Source of the DNA: Dactylis glomerata
Lineage: Eukaryota > Streptophyta > Magnoliopsida > Poales > Poaceae
DNA length: 64,000 nucleotides
NCBI GenBank assembly: GCA_007115705.1
Contig: QXEO01001579.1
Span: 1,657,501-1,721,500 of the forward strand
Direction: 5' to 3'
This document shows positions 42,351 through 53,628 of this stretch, piece by piece. The notes under the pieces are model-generated. The model made no database searches. It saw only the letters and a list, made by a program, of their open reading frames with translations, and was not told the DNA's origin. Position 1 is the stretch's first letter. Every line of letters starts with the position of its first letter. The translations under genes and the position numbers were made by a program.

Positions 42351-44359
42351 ATGTCGGCAAGAGGTTTAGTGCACAATCACACTTTTATATTTGATGGCAC
42401 AAACTGTGATGTTTGGAAAATTAGCATGCTTAATCATTTTTGAGATATGGACCCAAATATAGAGCGAATCCTAGATATGGGTTTTTCTCCTCCTAAGGAT
42501 TCCCAAAATCTATCTTTAGAGGAGAAGAAAAATTCTTATCTAAAAGCTCAAGCTTCTAATGTGCTTATTGATTTTGTGAGCGATGCAATTATTCTTGCAA
42601 TCATGCCTTTCCGTAGCGCTCATGAGTTTTGGACAAAGATTCAAGACAAATATGATATATCCAACAATATTGAGGATGATTGTATTCCCTCCACTTCCGG
42701 TCGTGATGAACTCTCTTCCACTTCACCAAAGTGTAGCAAGACACAAGGTAACTCTATGGTGAGTGGTGATGGAAATTGCAACATTGATAGTGAGCTTACT
42801 TGTGATGATCATTCATCTCTATCTCATTGCCATGCTTCATCTTTGGACTTAAATGCTTCTAGGACCATAAATGCTTTACATGCTTGTGTTGATAGTCCTT
42901 GCATATCATGTGCAAGTTGCATGAATAAATCTTATGATGATATGCTTGATTTGTCTTGTTTCCATGATACAAATATTTCTACTTCCTCTAGTTATTGTGT
43001 GTCTAACAATGTAGAGGAAAACAAATATTCCATGGGCCAAGACAAGATTTTAATTAGAGCTTCAAGTGATTCTTCTTCATCATCTCTTGGTTCCCACATG
43101 TGCCTTATGGCTAGGTCTTCAAAGGTAACTCCTACTTTGGAACCCAATATATCTAGTGATGATAAGAATGAGGATAATGAGGAAGATAATGATGATGGTG
43201 TCTCTTTAAATGATAAAGGAGAAATAGTTTTTCATGCTATTCATAAAAATAAAATTGCTTGCTCAAACTTTTATGAGATTAGCTATTGCTACCGAGAGCA
43301 AGAAAATTATTGAGAAGCATGAGGACACCATCTTTAAGATGTAACATCATGCCTACGATTACGCGGATGAGATCGCGGATCTAAAAGTAGCTCTTGAAGA
43401 AGAACAAACCACCAAAGAATTTCTTGAGGAGACCTTTACTCTAGAATTGTCTAAAGTAAAGAAATCCCATGAAGGAGCTTTTGAGGTAGAAAATGCTTTA
43501 GAAAATGCTTCTAGTGTCCCATGCTCGTCTAAATTTATCTCATGAGGCTATCTCAACAAAGGTAACATCTTGTGAGCCTCATGTGGCCACTAGCACAATT
43601 TATTCTAAAAATGTCATATTGTCATGTGTTAGTCCTAGTAATTCATCCACTCAAAATGTTGCTATATCTTATGATGAATTACCTTCCATGCCTTGTTGCT
43701 CTAACAATGAAGCTTCTACATCCTCTAGTACTTGTGTTGTTACTAACCATGTAGAGGAAATCAAAGAGCTCAAGGCCTGAGTCTCTTCTTTGAAGAAAGA
43801 CTTGGTAAAGTCTCAAGAAGGGAAGTCCACACTCAACAAGATCTTGAGTGTGCAAAAATCCCCCAATGACAAGAGTGGACTTGGATTCAAATCCAATATC
43901 AAGAACAAGTCCAAGATCTTCAAGAAGAAGAAGGACCAAGGACAAGTCAAAGATCCGGCCAAGATTGTTTGCTTCAAGTGCAAAATTGAAGGGCACCATG
44001 TTAGATCTTGCCCTTTGAAGATCAAGTCACTTAGTGAGAAGCAACATGGGAAGAGGCATCAAGTTCAAGGCCATGCTCAACCTCAAGTTGAAGAAAGGTC
44101 ACTTCCCAAGATGAATCAAGCTAATGCTCCCATTGTGGAGAAATCAAGTGATAAGAAGGAGAAAAAAGAACATGCTACACATGTCGTGAGAAGGGCCACC
44201 TTATCTTCTTCATGCACTATGGGTAACTCATCCAACCCTATCATAATTGATGATGCTTACTCACTTTGTAAGGATGAGATTGGCAATGTGTTTGCCAAAT
44301 ATGTTGGCACTCAAAGTGGTGTCAAGAAAAGAACATTTGGGTTGCCAAGCCTATTGTGA
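42351..44359 (+). pseudogene. gag of the SIRE-type copia element, disrupted
   Basis: The N-terminus reads MSARGLVHNHTFIFDGTNCD, then W-K-I-S-M-L, typical of SIRE-type capsid proteins. There is an in-frame TGA at 42441-42443, a frameshift near 43255, further stops near 43340 and 43780, and a CCHC zinc knuckle (CFKCKIEGHHVRSC) near 43975-44015. A long Ser/Asn/Asp-rich coiled region lies between. The reading frame ends at 44359, close to the solo LTR. Confidence 0.75.
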
Positions 44360-44387
44360 CTAACCTCTTAGGACCCAACTTGGTTGG

Positions 44388-44828
44388 TGACGAGGGTTAA
44401 CTCGGCAAATGTCCTAGATGAAGGACTTTGGATCGAGGGAAAAGCAACGACTAGAGATTCCGGGATCGAGATTGGCACACGATGTACCCAGGTTCACGTC
44501 CCCGCGGTGGAGGATCGCTACATCCTGCTAGCAATCTAGTATATGATCACAATGGTATTTACATGGGGCCGCCGTAGGCGGAGTTGTCTATGTCTAATCT
44601 ATCTTGTATGCTATGTGTTGATATCTTGAGTTATGCCTCTAGGGACATCCCTGCCTAGCTTTATATATGCAACTGGGCAAGAGTTTACAAGTGTCCTAGT
44701 CGAATATGGATTAGAACCTTCCTTCTTCGACTCCAAGTCAACTTGTCGAGTCTTGTGCTGGTCCACCTCCTTAATGGGCCGGACCTGGTATGCTAATCCG
44801 TGGGTACCCAAAGGGCATATCTATGTCA
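44388..44828. repeat. Second solo LTR with perfect 5-bp target duplication
   Basis: Starts TGACGAGGGTTAACTCGGC and ends CTATGTCA. Flanked by GTTGG on both sides (44383-44387, 44829-44833). Its first 60 bp closely match the Tat-type gypsy LTR at 5287-5622. No internal region is present. It is inserted just after the SIRE gag frame. Confidence 0.9.
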
Positions 44829-44833
44829 GTTGG

Positions 44834-45549
44834 GGACCAACGAGCCAAAACTTGATCAATAGGCGTTTGTTGGAGGGCATTGGAGACTTGGCTATCTCAT
44901 GAAGAATTAAGGAATCTTCATTATTTTTATCTTGTCAAGACAAGTCATTTGGATCAACATGTTTCCATTATATATCCATTGTTCCTCCTTGTGGTAACAT
45001 GTTCTCAATTTCTCTACATTGAAAGTTACTCGCCCCTTTGCATGTGTTGGTTTTTGTACCATTCCATGCGTTTGTATATGTTGTGCTACCTACTTGTTTT
45101 ATTTTGAGTTACATGTATGTACATGTGGGTTTGCACACCATGTATTTGTGTTTGTGTTTGAGCCTTTGTTACATCTTGTTGTATCTTACTTGGCTCTTGT
45201 GAGAGTTTAATGGACTACCCCATTTTAGGGGAGTGATATGCCTTTGTGCATGTCACAACCCTAAAAGTGTTTGTACATGAGGAATACCACTTAGAATTGA
45301 TATTGCAAGATTATCTAGCCTCTATGTGGTATGTATTGCTCATGAGAAATTCAAACTCTATAATGTTCATTAATCATCTCTTGTTCGATTTCATTTGCCT
45401 CTTGTGAAAAGAATTGCTTTATCACATTATGTGGAGTAATGTGATTCATGCATACTACAAACCACTAAATGTGCATATTTGAGGTTGTGTCATATAGTAT
45501 TGATATTTCCCATTATCTCATACCTATGTGGCATGTTTGCTCAAACAGG
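44834..45549 (+). other. 3' non-coding part of the SIRE-type element
   Basis: Continues the copia element after the solo LTR. T-rich, no pol similarity. It includes CATTTTAGGGGAGTGATATG near 45220, which resembles the purine-rich end of copia elements. It stops abruptly at 45550, where a gypsy LTR begins. Confidence 0.5.
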
Positions 45550-46681
45550 TGATGGTGCGGTGTTAAGGAACCAAGTTGGGAACCCCAAGAGGAAGGTATG
45601 AGGAGCACAACAGTAAGTTTCCCTCAGTTGTGAAACCAAGGTTTATCGAACCAGTAGGAGAAAGCCAAACTTCAGAAGGTGATGCTTGCTAGCTTCGCGA
45701 CACTCCAAATAATGGCGCCAGAAAATGCTGGTGCATAGTTGACGTAGGAGCTTCTTCACCTAGCAGCAACGTGGAACTTGCACACAACACAACCAAGAAC
45801 TTTGCTCCCAACTTACGATGAGGTTGTCAATCTCACCGGTTTGCTGTAAACAAAAATTGAGCGTATCGAGTGGTAAAAGGTAATAGTATGCAAGAATGTA
45901 AATAGAGTGAGTAAAAGTAATAGGGAATAGCAATGTAAAGAAAATTGGACCGGGGTCCACAGTTCACTAGTGGTGTCTCTCCATAAGATAAATAACAACA
46001 TGCTGCGTAAACAAATTACAGTTGGGCAATTGATAGAGTAATGATAACGTACATATGTCACGAGGATCACTATGAGATTCACTCTGGGCATTACGGTAAA
46101 ATACATAGACCGCCATCCAACTGCATCTTTGACTAAAAATCCACTCGCGGGGAGTCATCCGAGTACCCCTTGAGTATTAAGTTGCGAACAACAGATAATT
46201 GCATTAAGCAAAGTGCATAATGTAAACAAAACAAATATCCTTGGACACAAGAATGTTGTTTTCTCCCTAGTGGCAACAACACATCTACAACCTTAGAGGT
46301 TTCTGTCACTCCCCCAGATTACTAGAGGCATGAACCCAACTATCCGGCATAAATACTCCCTCTTGGAGTCACTAGCATCTACTCGGCCAAGATATCTACT
46401 AGCAACGGAAAGCATGCAAGATCATAAACAACATAGAGATAACATAAGATATATAATTCAGCACATCAACTTAACATAGTACCAATACTCATCGGATCCC
46501 AACAAACACAACATGTAGAATTACATAAATATGATCTTGATCATGTAGGGCATCTCACAAGATCTAAACATGAAGCACATGGCGGAGGAGACAACCATCT
46601 AGCTACTGCTATGGACCCGTAGTCCAAGGTAGACTACTCACACATCACTCCGGAGGCGACCATGGTGGTGGAGAAGGCCTC

Positions 46682-48391
46682 TGAAGGGTTTCGCAGCATA
46701 GTAAATCAAAAAAATTCCTACGGAGCGAACAAGAAAGCCAAGATCTAATCTAGGAGATGTAATCAACGAGAGAGGTAGATGAGATCTTCATACCCTTGAA
46801 GATATCGCACAGCAGAAACGTTCAATAGAACGTGGTTGACGTAGTCGTACTCGCCGTCTCCTCCTCGCGATCCGATCCGATCCTACGCCGCAAGTGGCGG
46901 CGCCTCCGAGAGATGCACACGTACGGTGCAGCGACGTCTCCTCCTTCCTTGGTCCAGCAAGTATGGTGGAGAGATAGATTGGATCTGCAGCACGACGGCG
47001 TGGTGCTTATGGTGGAGAGTTTCTGCGGCAGGGCTTCGCCTACGCACAGTCGCGCGAGAGAGAGGTGGAGGAGCAGCAATTGGCCGGTGGCTAGGGTTGG
47101 AGTGGGAGGGGGCTGCGCCCCTGCCCCCCCTTATATGGGGGGCAGGCCGGCTGCCTTGGCCCCTCCTCCAAGCCCTAGGGCGGCGGCTAGGGGGGAAGAG
47201 TAGGGGGCAAGTCTCCCCCCCCTTCTGGAAGGTTCCCCTAGGGCTGGCCGGCTGGGCCTTTAGGGCCTTGTGTGCCTGGCCCAAAGTGGCCAGGGCACTT
47301 CCCCTTAGGCCCACGCAGGCCTCCGACAAGTGGGCCCACATTGGTCCCACTCCGGAACCTTCTAGAACCTTCCGGTACAATACCGATAAACTCCGAAACG
47401 ATTCCAGAATCCAAAAACTGCTTTCCTTTATATGAATCTTATTCTCCGGACCATTCCGGAACCTCTCGTGATGTCCTGGATCTCATCCGAGACTCCGAAC
47501 TAAAACTCATAAACCAATTATCCATTCTATCGTAGCGTCGATGCACGTTAAGTGTGTGACCCTACGGGTTCGAGAATATGCAGACATGATCTTCTATCAA
47601 TAATCAACAGCGGGATCTGGAAACCCATATTGACTCCCACATATTCATCGATGATCATATTGGATGAACCACGATGTCAGGATTCAATTAATCCTGTATA
47701 TGTATTCCCTTCGTCACACGATATTTTACTTGCCCGAGATTTGATCGTCGGTATCGCCATACCTAGTTCAATCTCGTTCACAGCAAGTACTTTACTCGTT
47801 CCGTAATCTGATATCACTTTGTGATTAACTCCTTAACCACATGCTTGCAAGCGGTGTTGATATCGATTACCGAGTGGGCCCGAAGTATATCTCTCCGACT
47901 TGGGAGGGACAAATTCCATCTCGATACATACAACCCAACAAGTACTTTCCGATCACCTGAGAGACACCTTTATTATCACCCTCACATAGGATGACGTTTG
48001 ATGACCTCAAAGCTTTCTTCCGATACTAGGGAGTTGTATTATCTCATGGTCTAAGGAATACAATACTTGACATAGGAAAAGCTTCGCAAAGCTGAACACA
48101 ATGACACGATCTAATTGCTCTGCTTTATTTGGGTCTGTCCATCACACCATTCTCCTAATGATATAATCTCATTATTAATTGACAACTCATGTCTATGGTT
48201 AGGAAACCTTAACCATCATTAATCAATGAGCTAGTCCATAGAGGCGTACTAGGGACACGGTGTTGTTCATAAACCACACAAGTATTAAAGTTTCCGCTTA
48301 ATACAATTCTAGCATGGAATATAAACATTATCATGAACAAGAATTATAATAATAACATCTTTATTATTGCCTTTAGGGCATAATTCCAACA
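46682..48391 (-). repeat. 3' LTR of the Angela-like element
   Basis: 1710 bp. Compared by eye with the other LTR I count about 20 substitutions and 4 indels, including a 12-bp tandem duplication present only in the other copy (near 54182). Short frames inside are not genes. Confidence 0.95.
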
Positions 48392-48419
48392 GTCTCCCAC
48401 TTTCACTAGAGTCAATAAT

Positions 48420-51400
48420 CTAGTTTACATCTGGCAACAATCTAACACCCATGGCATTAAGGTGCTGATCATGTTTTGCTCGTGGAAGAGGTTTAGTCAA
48501 TGGATCTGCGACATTCAGATCCGTATGTACTTTGCTAATCTTCAGATCTCCATCTGATATATAATCTTGAATTATATGGAAACGGCGGTTGATGTGCTTG
48601 GTTTTTGGATGATATCTTGGTTCCTTAGCCAGTGCTATGGCGCCAGTGTTGTCGCACAATATCTCTAGTGGGTCCAAGGCATTTGGAACCACACCAAGCT
48701 CAGTGATGAAGTTTCTGATCCAAACTCCTTCACTTGATGCTTCTGAAGCAGCCATGTATTCCGCTTCTGTTGTAGATCCCGCGATCACGCTTTGCTTGCA
48801 GCTTCTCCAGCTCACAGCTCCACCATTCAAAATATAAACGTATCCTGTCTGAGATTTAGAATCATCCGGGTCGGTGTCGAAGCTAGCGTCGATGTAACCT
48901 TTTACGACGAGCTCCTCATCACCTCCATAGACTAAGAACATTTCTTTAGTCCTATTTAAATACTTTAGGATGTTCTTTACGGCTGTCCAGTGTTCCACTC
49001 CTGGATCACTTTGGTATCTGCTCGTCAAACTAAGAGCATTGGACACATCCGGTCTAGTACACAGCATGGCATACATGATAGAACCTATGGTCGAGGCATA
49101 TGGCACTTTGCTCATAGTATCTCTATCTTTTACCGTAGCTGGACACTGAGCCTTGCTCAATATCTTACCTGACAACATGGGCAATGAACCTTTCTTTGCT
49201 TTATCCATTCTGAACCTCTTCAGAACTTTGTCCAGGTATGTACTTTGGCTTAAAGCTATTAGGCGTCTTTGTCTATCTCTATAGATTTTGATGCCTAATA
49301 TATAAGCAGCTTCTCCTAGGTCTTTCATTGAAAAACATTTATTCAAATAACTCTTCACATCGTTAAGCATGCCGATGTCATTTCCAATAATCAATATGTC
49401 ATCCACATATAGTACTAAAAATGTCACCGAGCTCCCACTCACTTTCTTGTAGATACAAGCTTCGTAGCAATTTGGAACAAATCCAAAACTCTTGATCACT
49501 TGATCAAAATGAAGGTTCCAACTCCGAGATGCTTGCTTCAGTCCATAAATGGAACGCTGAAGTTTGCACACCTTATTAGCATCCTTAGGATCGACAAAAC
49601 CTTCGGGCTGCATCATATACAACTCTTCATCAATGTTGCCATTGAGGAACGCAGTCTTGACATCCATCTGCCATATTTTATAATCATGAAACGCAGCAAT
49701 TGCTAATAAAATCTGAATGGACTTAAACATCGCTACGGGAGAGAAAGTCTCATCGTAGTCAACACCTTGAACTTGCCGAAAACCTTTTGCGACAAGTCGA
49801 GCTTTATAGACAGTAACATTACCATCCGCGTCCGTTTTCTTCTTGAAAATCCATTTGCACTCAATGGCCTTACGGTCGCTAGGAGGGTCCACCAAAGTCC
49901 ACACTTGGTTTTCGCTCATGGATCCCAATTCGGATTTCATGGCCTCTAGCCATTTCTCAGAGTCTGGGCTCATCATTGCTTCCTCATAATTCGCAGGTTC
50001 ACTGTTGTCTAACAACAAGACGGTTAAGATAGGGTTGCCGTACCATTCAGGAGTGGCACGTGACCTTGTCGACCTGCGAAGTTCAGTAGTAGCATCGTTC
50101 GAAGTTTCATGATCTTTATCATTAGCTTCCTCTCTTGTTGGTGCAGGCGGCGCCGGAATAATTTTGGGTGCTGCGCTACTCTCCAACTCGAGAGAAGGTT
50201 CAATAACCTCGTCTAGCTCTACCTTCCTCCCACTCACTTCTTTCGAGAGAAACTCCTTCTCAAGAAAGGATCCATTCTTTGCAACAAACACTTTGCCTTC
50301 GGATCTGTGGTAGAAGGTATACCCAATCGTTTCCTTAGGGTATCCTATGAAGACACATTTCTCCGCTTTGGGTTCGAGCTTGTCTGGCATCAACTTCTTG
50401 ACGTAAGCTTCGCATCCCCAAACTTTAAGAAACGATAGCTTAGGTTTAGCACCAAACCATAGTTCATACGGTGTCGTCTCAACAGATTTAGATGGTGCCC
50501 TATTTAAAGTGAATGCAGCAGTTTCTAATGCATAACCCCAAAATGATAACGGCAAATCTGTAAGAGACATCATTGATCGCACCATATCTAATAGAGTTCG
50601 ATTCCGGCGTTCAGAAACACCATTGCGCTGTGGTGTTCCGAGTGGCGTGAGTTGCGAAACGATTCCGCTTGCTTTAAGATGCGTGAGAAAATCATAACTC
50701 AGATACTCACCTCCACGATCGGATCGCAGAAATTTAATTTTCCTGTTACGATGATTTTCCACTTCGTTCTGAAATTCTTTGAACTTTTCAAACGTTTCAG
50801 ATTTATGTTTCATTAAATAGATATACCCATATCTACTTAAGTCATCAGTAAAAGTGAGAAAATAGCGATATCCACCGCGCGTCGAAATACTCATTGGTCC
50901 GCACACATCGGTATGTATGATTTCCAATAAGTCCGTTGCTCGCTCCATTATTCCGGAGAATGGGGTTTTGATCATCTTGCCCATGAGGCACGGTTCGCAC
51001 GTGTCAAATGATTCAAAATCAAGAGACTCCAAAAGTCCATCAGAATGGAGTTTCTTCATGCGTTTTACACCAATATGACCTAGACGGCAGTGCCACAAAT
51101 AAGTTGGATTATCACTATCTACTTTGCATCTTTTAGCCTCAATGTTATGGATGTGTGTTTCATTGCTTTCGAGATTCAGAAGAAATAAACCATTCACAAC
51201 AGGTGCATGACCATAAAAGATGTTATTCATATAAATAGAACAACCATTATTCTCAGATTTAAATGAATAACCGTCTTGCAATAAACACGATCCAGATATA
51301 ATGTTCATGCTCAACGTAGGCACATAATAACACTTATTAAGGTTTAAAACTAATCCCGAAGGTAAAACTAAGGAGAGCGTGCCGACGGCCATCACATCAA

Positions 51401-52400
51401 CTTTTGATCCATTGCCAACGCGCATCGTCACCTCATCCCTTGCTAGCCGCCGTCTATTCCGTAGCTCCTGTTTCGAGTTACAAATATTAGCAAATGAACC
51501 AGTACCATATACCCAGGCACTACAACGAGCGCTAGTAAGGTAAACATCAATAACATGTATATCAAATATACCTTTAATGGTGCCAGCCTTCTTGTCCGCT
51601 AAGTACTTCGGACAGTTGCGCTTCCAGTGACCCTTGACCTTGCAATAGAAGCACTCAGTGTCCGGCTTAGGTCCAGACTTGAGCTTCTTCTCAACAGGGG
51701 CAACGCGCTTGCCGCTGCCTTTCTTGAAGGATCCCTTTGCACCCTTAGCTTTCTTAAAGCTAGTGGTCTTGTTGACCATCAACACATGATTGTCTTTCTT
51801 GATATCCATCTCCACAGCTTTCAGCTTTGCGAAGAGCTCAGTGATCGTATCACTGGAACCAATTTGATTATGAGTAACTACAAAACCTTTGTAACTAGGA
51901 GGGAGTGATTGCAGAACTCTGTCAATCTTGAGATCCTCTGGAATCTTGCAGTCCAGTTGCTCAAGGCGTTGAGTGTAGCCCGACATCTTAATGGCGTGCT
52001 CACTAACGGAACTCCCTTCCTCCATCTTGCAGTTAAAGAACTTCTCAGAGATCTCATATCTCTTAGAACGGGCTTGAGTCTGAAACATGGTTTTCAGTTC
52101 CTCAAGTATCTCATAAGGCCCGCGGTACTTACCAAAACGATTTTGAAGTTCCGGTTCCATAGAAAACAGCATGGTACTCATAATCGCATCACAATCATCT
52201 CTGCGAGCATTGAAGTCAGCAAGTTCAGTTTTCGCTGTTGCAGTAGGGGTGTCACCTAGCGCTTTGTCAAGTACATAGGCTTTTTGTCCGCCAGCGAGAA
52301 TGATTCTCAGATTGCGGAACCAGTTGGTGAAGTTAGACCCATTGTTCTTAAGCTTTTCTTTCTCAGCAAAAACGTTGAAGTTGAAGTTGGACTTAGCCAT
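48420..52400 (-). CDS. gag-pol polyprotein of the Angela-like copia element, 1326 codons, protease active site altered
   Basis: One open frame encodes the copia order gag, protease, integrase, reverse transcriptase, RNase H. Gag covers about residues 1-245, with a CCHC zinc knuckle at 250-263 (C250, C253, H258, C263). The protease motif reads W-V-Y-G-T-G-S at 296-302: the usual catalytic Asp is replaced by Gly at 299 (codon at 51506-51504). The integrase has the H-H-C-C region (CRLGHIG, CEPCLMGKM) and its D, D, E motifs (HTDVCGP, RSDRGGEY, NGVSERRNRT). The reverse transcriptase has GVDYDETFSPVAMFKS and the catalytic YVDDI. RNase H has DASFDTDPDDSKSQTGYV and STTEAEYMA. The frame is otherwise intact, so the element is recent, but this copy should not self-process its polyprotein. 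Confidence 0.93.
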   Translation of the reverse strand: MAKSNFNFNVFAEKEKLKNNGSNFTNWFRNLRIILAGGQKAYVLDKALGDTPTATAKTELADFNARRDDCDAIMSTMLFSMEPELQNRFGKYRGPYEILEELKTMFQTQARSKRYEISEKFFNCKMEEGSSVSEHAIKMSGYTQRLEQLDCKIPEDLKIDRVLQSLPPSYKGFVVTHNQIGSSDTITELFAKLKAVEMDIKKDNHVLMVNKTTSFKKAKGAKGSFKKGSGKRVAPVEKKLKSGPKPDTECFYCKVKGHWKRNCPKYLADKKAGTIKGIFDIHVIDVYLTSARCSAWVYGTGSFANICNSKQELRNRRRLARDEVTMRVGNGSKVDVMAVGTLSLVLPSGLVLNLNKCYYVPTLSMNIISGSCLLQDGYSFKSENNGCSIYMNNIFYGHAPVVNGLFLLNLESNETHIHNIEAKRCKVDSDNPTYLWHCRLGHIGVKRMKKLHSDGLLESLDFESFDTCEPCLMGKMIKTPFSGIMERATDLLEIIHTDVCGPMSISTRGGYRYFLTFTDDLSRYGYIYLMKHKSETFEKFKEFQNEVENHRNRKIKFLRSDRGGEYLSYDFLTHLKASGIVSQLTPLGTPQRNGVSERRNRTLLDMVRSMMSLTDLPLSFWGYALETAAFTLNRAPSKSVETTPYELWFGAKPKLSFLKVWGCEAYVKKLMPDKLEPKAEKCVFIGYPKETIGYTFYHRSEGKVFVAKNGSFLEKEFLSKEVSGRKVELDEVIEPSLELESSAAPKIIPAPPAPTREEANDKDHETSNDATTELRRSTRSRATPEWYGNPILTVLLLDNSEPANYEEAMMSPDSEKWLEAMKSELGSMSENQVWTLVDPPSDRKAIECKWIFKKKTDADGNVTVYKARLVAKGFRQVQGVDYDETFSPVAMFKSIQILLAIAAFHDYKIWQMDVKTAFLNGNIDEELYMMQPEGFVDPKDANKVCKLQRSIYGLKQASRSWNLHFDQVIKSFGFVPNCYEACIYKKVSGSSVTFLVLYVDDILIIGNDIGMLNDVKSYLNKCFSMKDLGEAAYILGIKIYRDRQRRLIALSQSTYLDKVLKRFRMDKAKKGSLPMLSGKILSKAQCPATVKDRDTMSKVPYASTIGSIMYAMLCTRPDVSNALSLTSRYQSDPGVEHWTAVKNILKYLNRTKEMFLVYGGDEELVVKGYIDASFDTDPDDSKSQTGYVYILNGGAVSWRSCKQSVIAGSTTEAEYMAASEASSEGVWIRNFITELGVVPNALDPLEILCDNTGAIALAKEPRYHPKTKHINRRFHIIQDYISDGDLKISKVHTDLNVADPLTKPLPRAKHDQHLNAMGVRLLPDVN

Positions 52401-53613
52401 TTGATCTACAAAATTTGCAAGTACAATTTAGACTATGTTCATGATAACTAGTTCAACTTAATCAAATTACTAGATGAACTCCCACTAAATTCAACATCCC
52501 TCAAGTTGTTTAGTGAACACGATCCAAATTCACCACACCTAATCCGATCTTCACGAGAAGAGATGTGGTTTCAATGGTGGACAACTAAGTGTCGATCATA
52601 TCATTCATATGACTCATGTTTAACCTTTCGGTTCGTGTGTTCCGAGGCCATGTCTGTACATGCTAGGCTCGTCAAGTCAAACCCAAGTATTTCCGCGTGT
52701 GCAAAACTGGCTTGCACCCGTTGTATGTGAACGTAGAGTTTATAGCACCCGATCATCACGAGGTGCTTGAAAACGACGAACTTTCGCAACGGCGCATACG
52801 AGGGGAGAACACAATTTTATCTTGATCTTTAAGTGAGGAATCATCTTATAATGCTACCGTCGCGATCTAAGCATAATAAGATACATAAAAAGATAAACAT
52901 CACATGCATATAATTTTATGTGACATGGTATAGCCAATCTCCGCGCCATGATCTCCATCTTGTGCGCGCCGGCATGATCTCCATCACTCCACCATGATTG
53001 CCTCCACCACGAATAGCAACTACAACTATTGCTAACTACTTAGCAATAAAGTAAAGCTATTACATGGCGTATAAGAAGTTGACACGCAGGTCATACACAA
53101 TTATAAAGACAACCATATGGCTCCTGCCGGTTGTGAACTCATCGACATGCAAGTCGTGAAAGATTACAAAACATGATCATTGCATACATCTCAATTCATA
53201 CACATCATGTCTTGGGCCATACCATATCACAAAACACTCCCTGCAAAAACAAGTTAGACGCCTCTACTTTGTTGTTGCATGTTTTACGTAGCTTATGGGA
53301 GTAGCAAGCTAAGAACGATTCTTACCTACGAAAAGCCACAACGGTGATATTATGGTTGCTAACATCCGTTGTAAATCTCATGACTACTATAGTGAGAGAA
53401 ACTGGCATCCACCAGCCGCATGTGTGGAACAAGCCACACGTCAAGTGCGGAGCCAGTCTCGCGAACGAGGTCGCGTAAAGTTGGCCTGGACCGCTTTGAT
53501 CTCACTATGCCGCGCCATAAGAAGCACAAAACAAAGAGGTTTGCAATAGAAAACATCAACGCCCGCAACAAACATGTTGCGTTCTACTCGTGAAACACAT
53601 CTACGCATAGATC
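52401..53613 (-). other. Untranslated leader of the Angela-like element
   Basis: About 1.2 kb between the primer-binding site and the gag start codon on the minus strand, without a long frame. Long leaders are usual in BARE1-type elements, where they carry dimerisation and packaging signals. No such signal can be pinpointed here. Confidence 0.7.
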
Positions 53614-53627
53614 TGGCTCTGATACCA
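53614..53627 (-). other. Primer-binding site (initiator methionine tRNA type)
   Basis: Minus-strand TGGTATCAGAGCCA, complementary to the 3' end of initiator methionine tRNA, one base from the 5' LTR end. Usual for copia elements. Confidence 0.9.
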
Positions 53628-53628
53628 C

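Larger units (their letters stand above)
39949..45549 (+). mobile_element. SIRE-type Ty1/copia element, gag only, 3' end missing
   Basis: A long LTR-like segment (about 39949-42296) is followed by TTGGTATCATGGCAAGG, a methionine-tRNA primer-binding site with one change. A broken gag gene and a non-coding 3' stretch follow. No protease, integrase or reverse transcriptase sequence is present, so this is a gag-only derivative or a deletion product. The 3' LTR is absent; the next LTR element begins at 45550. A solo LTR (44388-44828) is nested in the part after gag. Confidence 0.7.

Noticed and set aside
46832..47435. Several frames of 120-170 codons, repeated at 53779-54334
   Set aside because: Both sets are within the LTRs of the Angela-like element and share the same shadows; no protein family seen.
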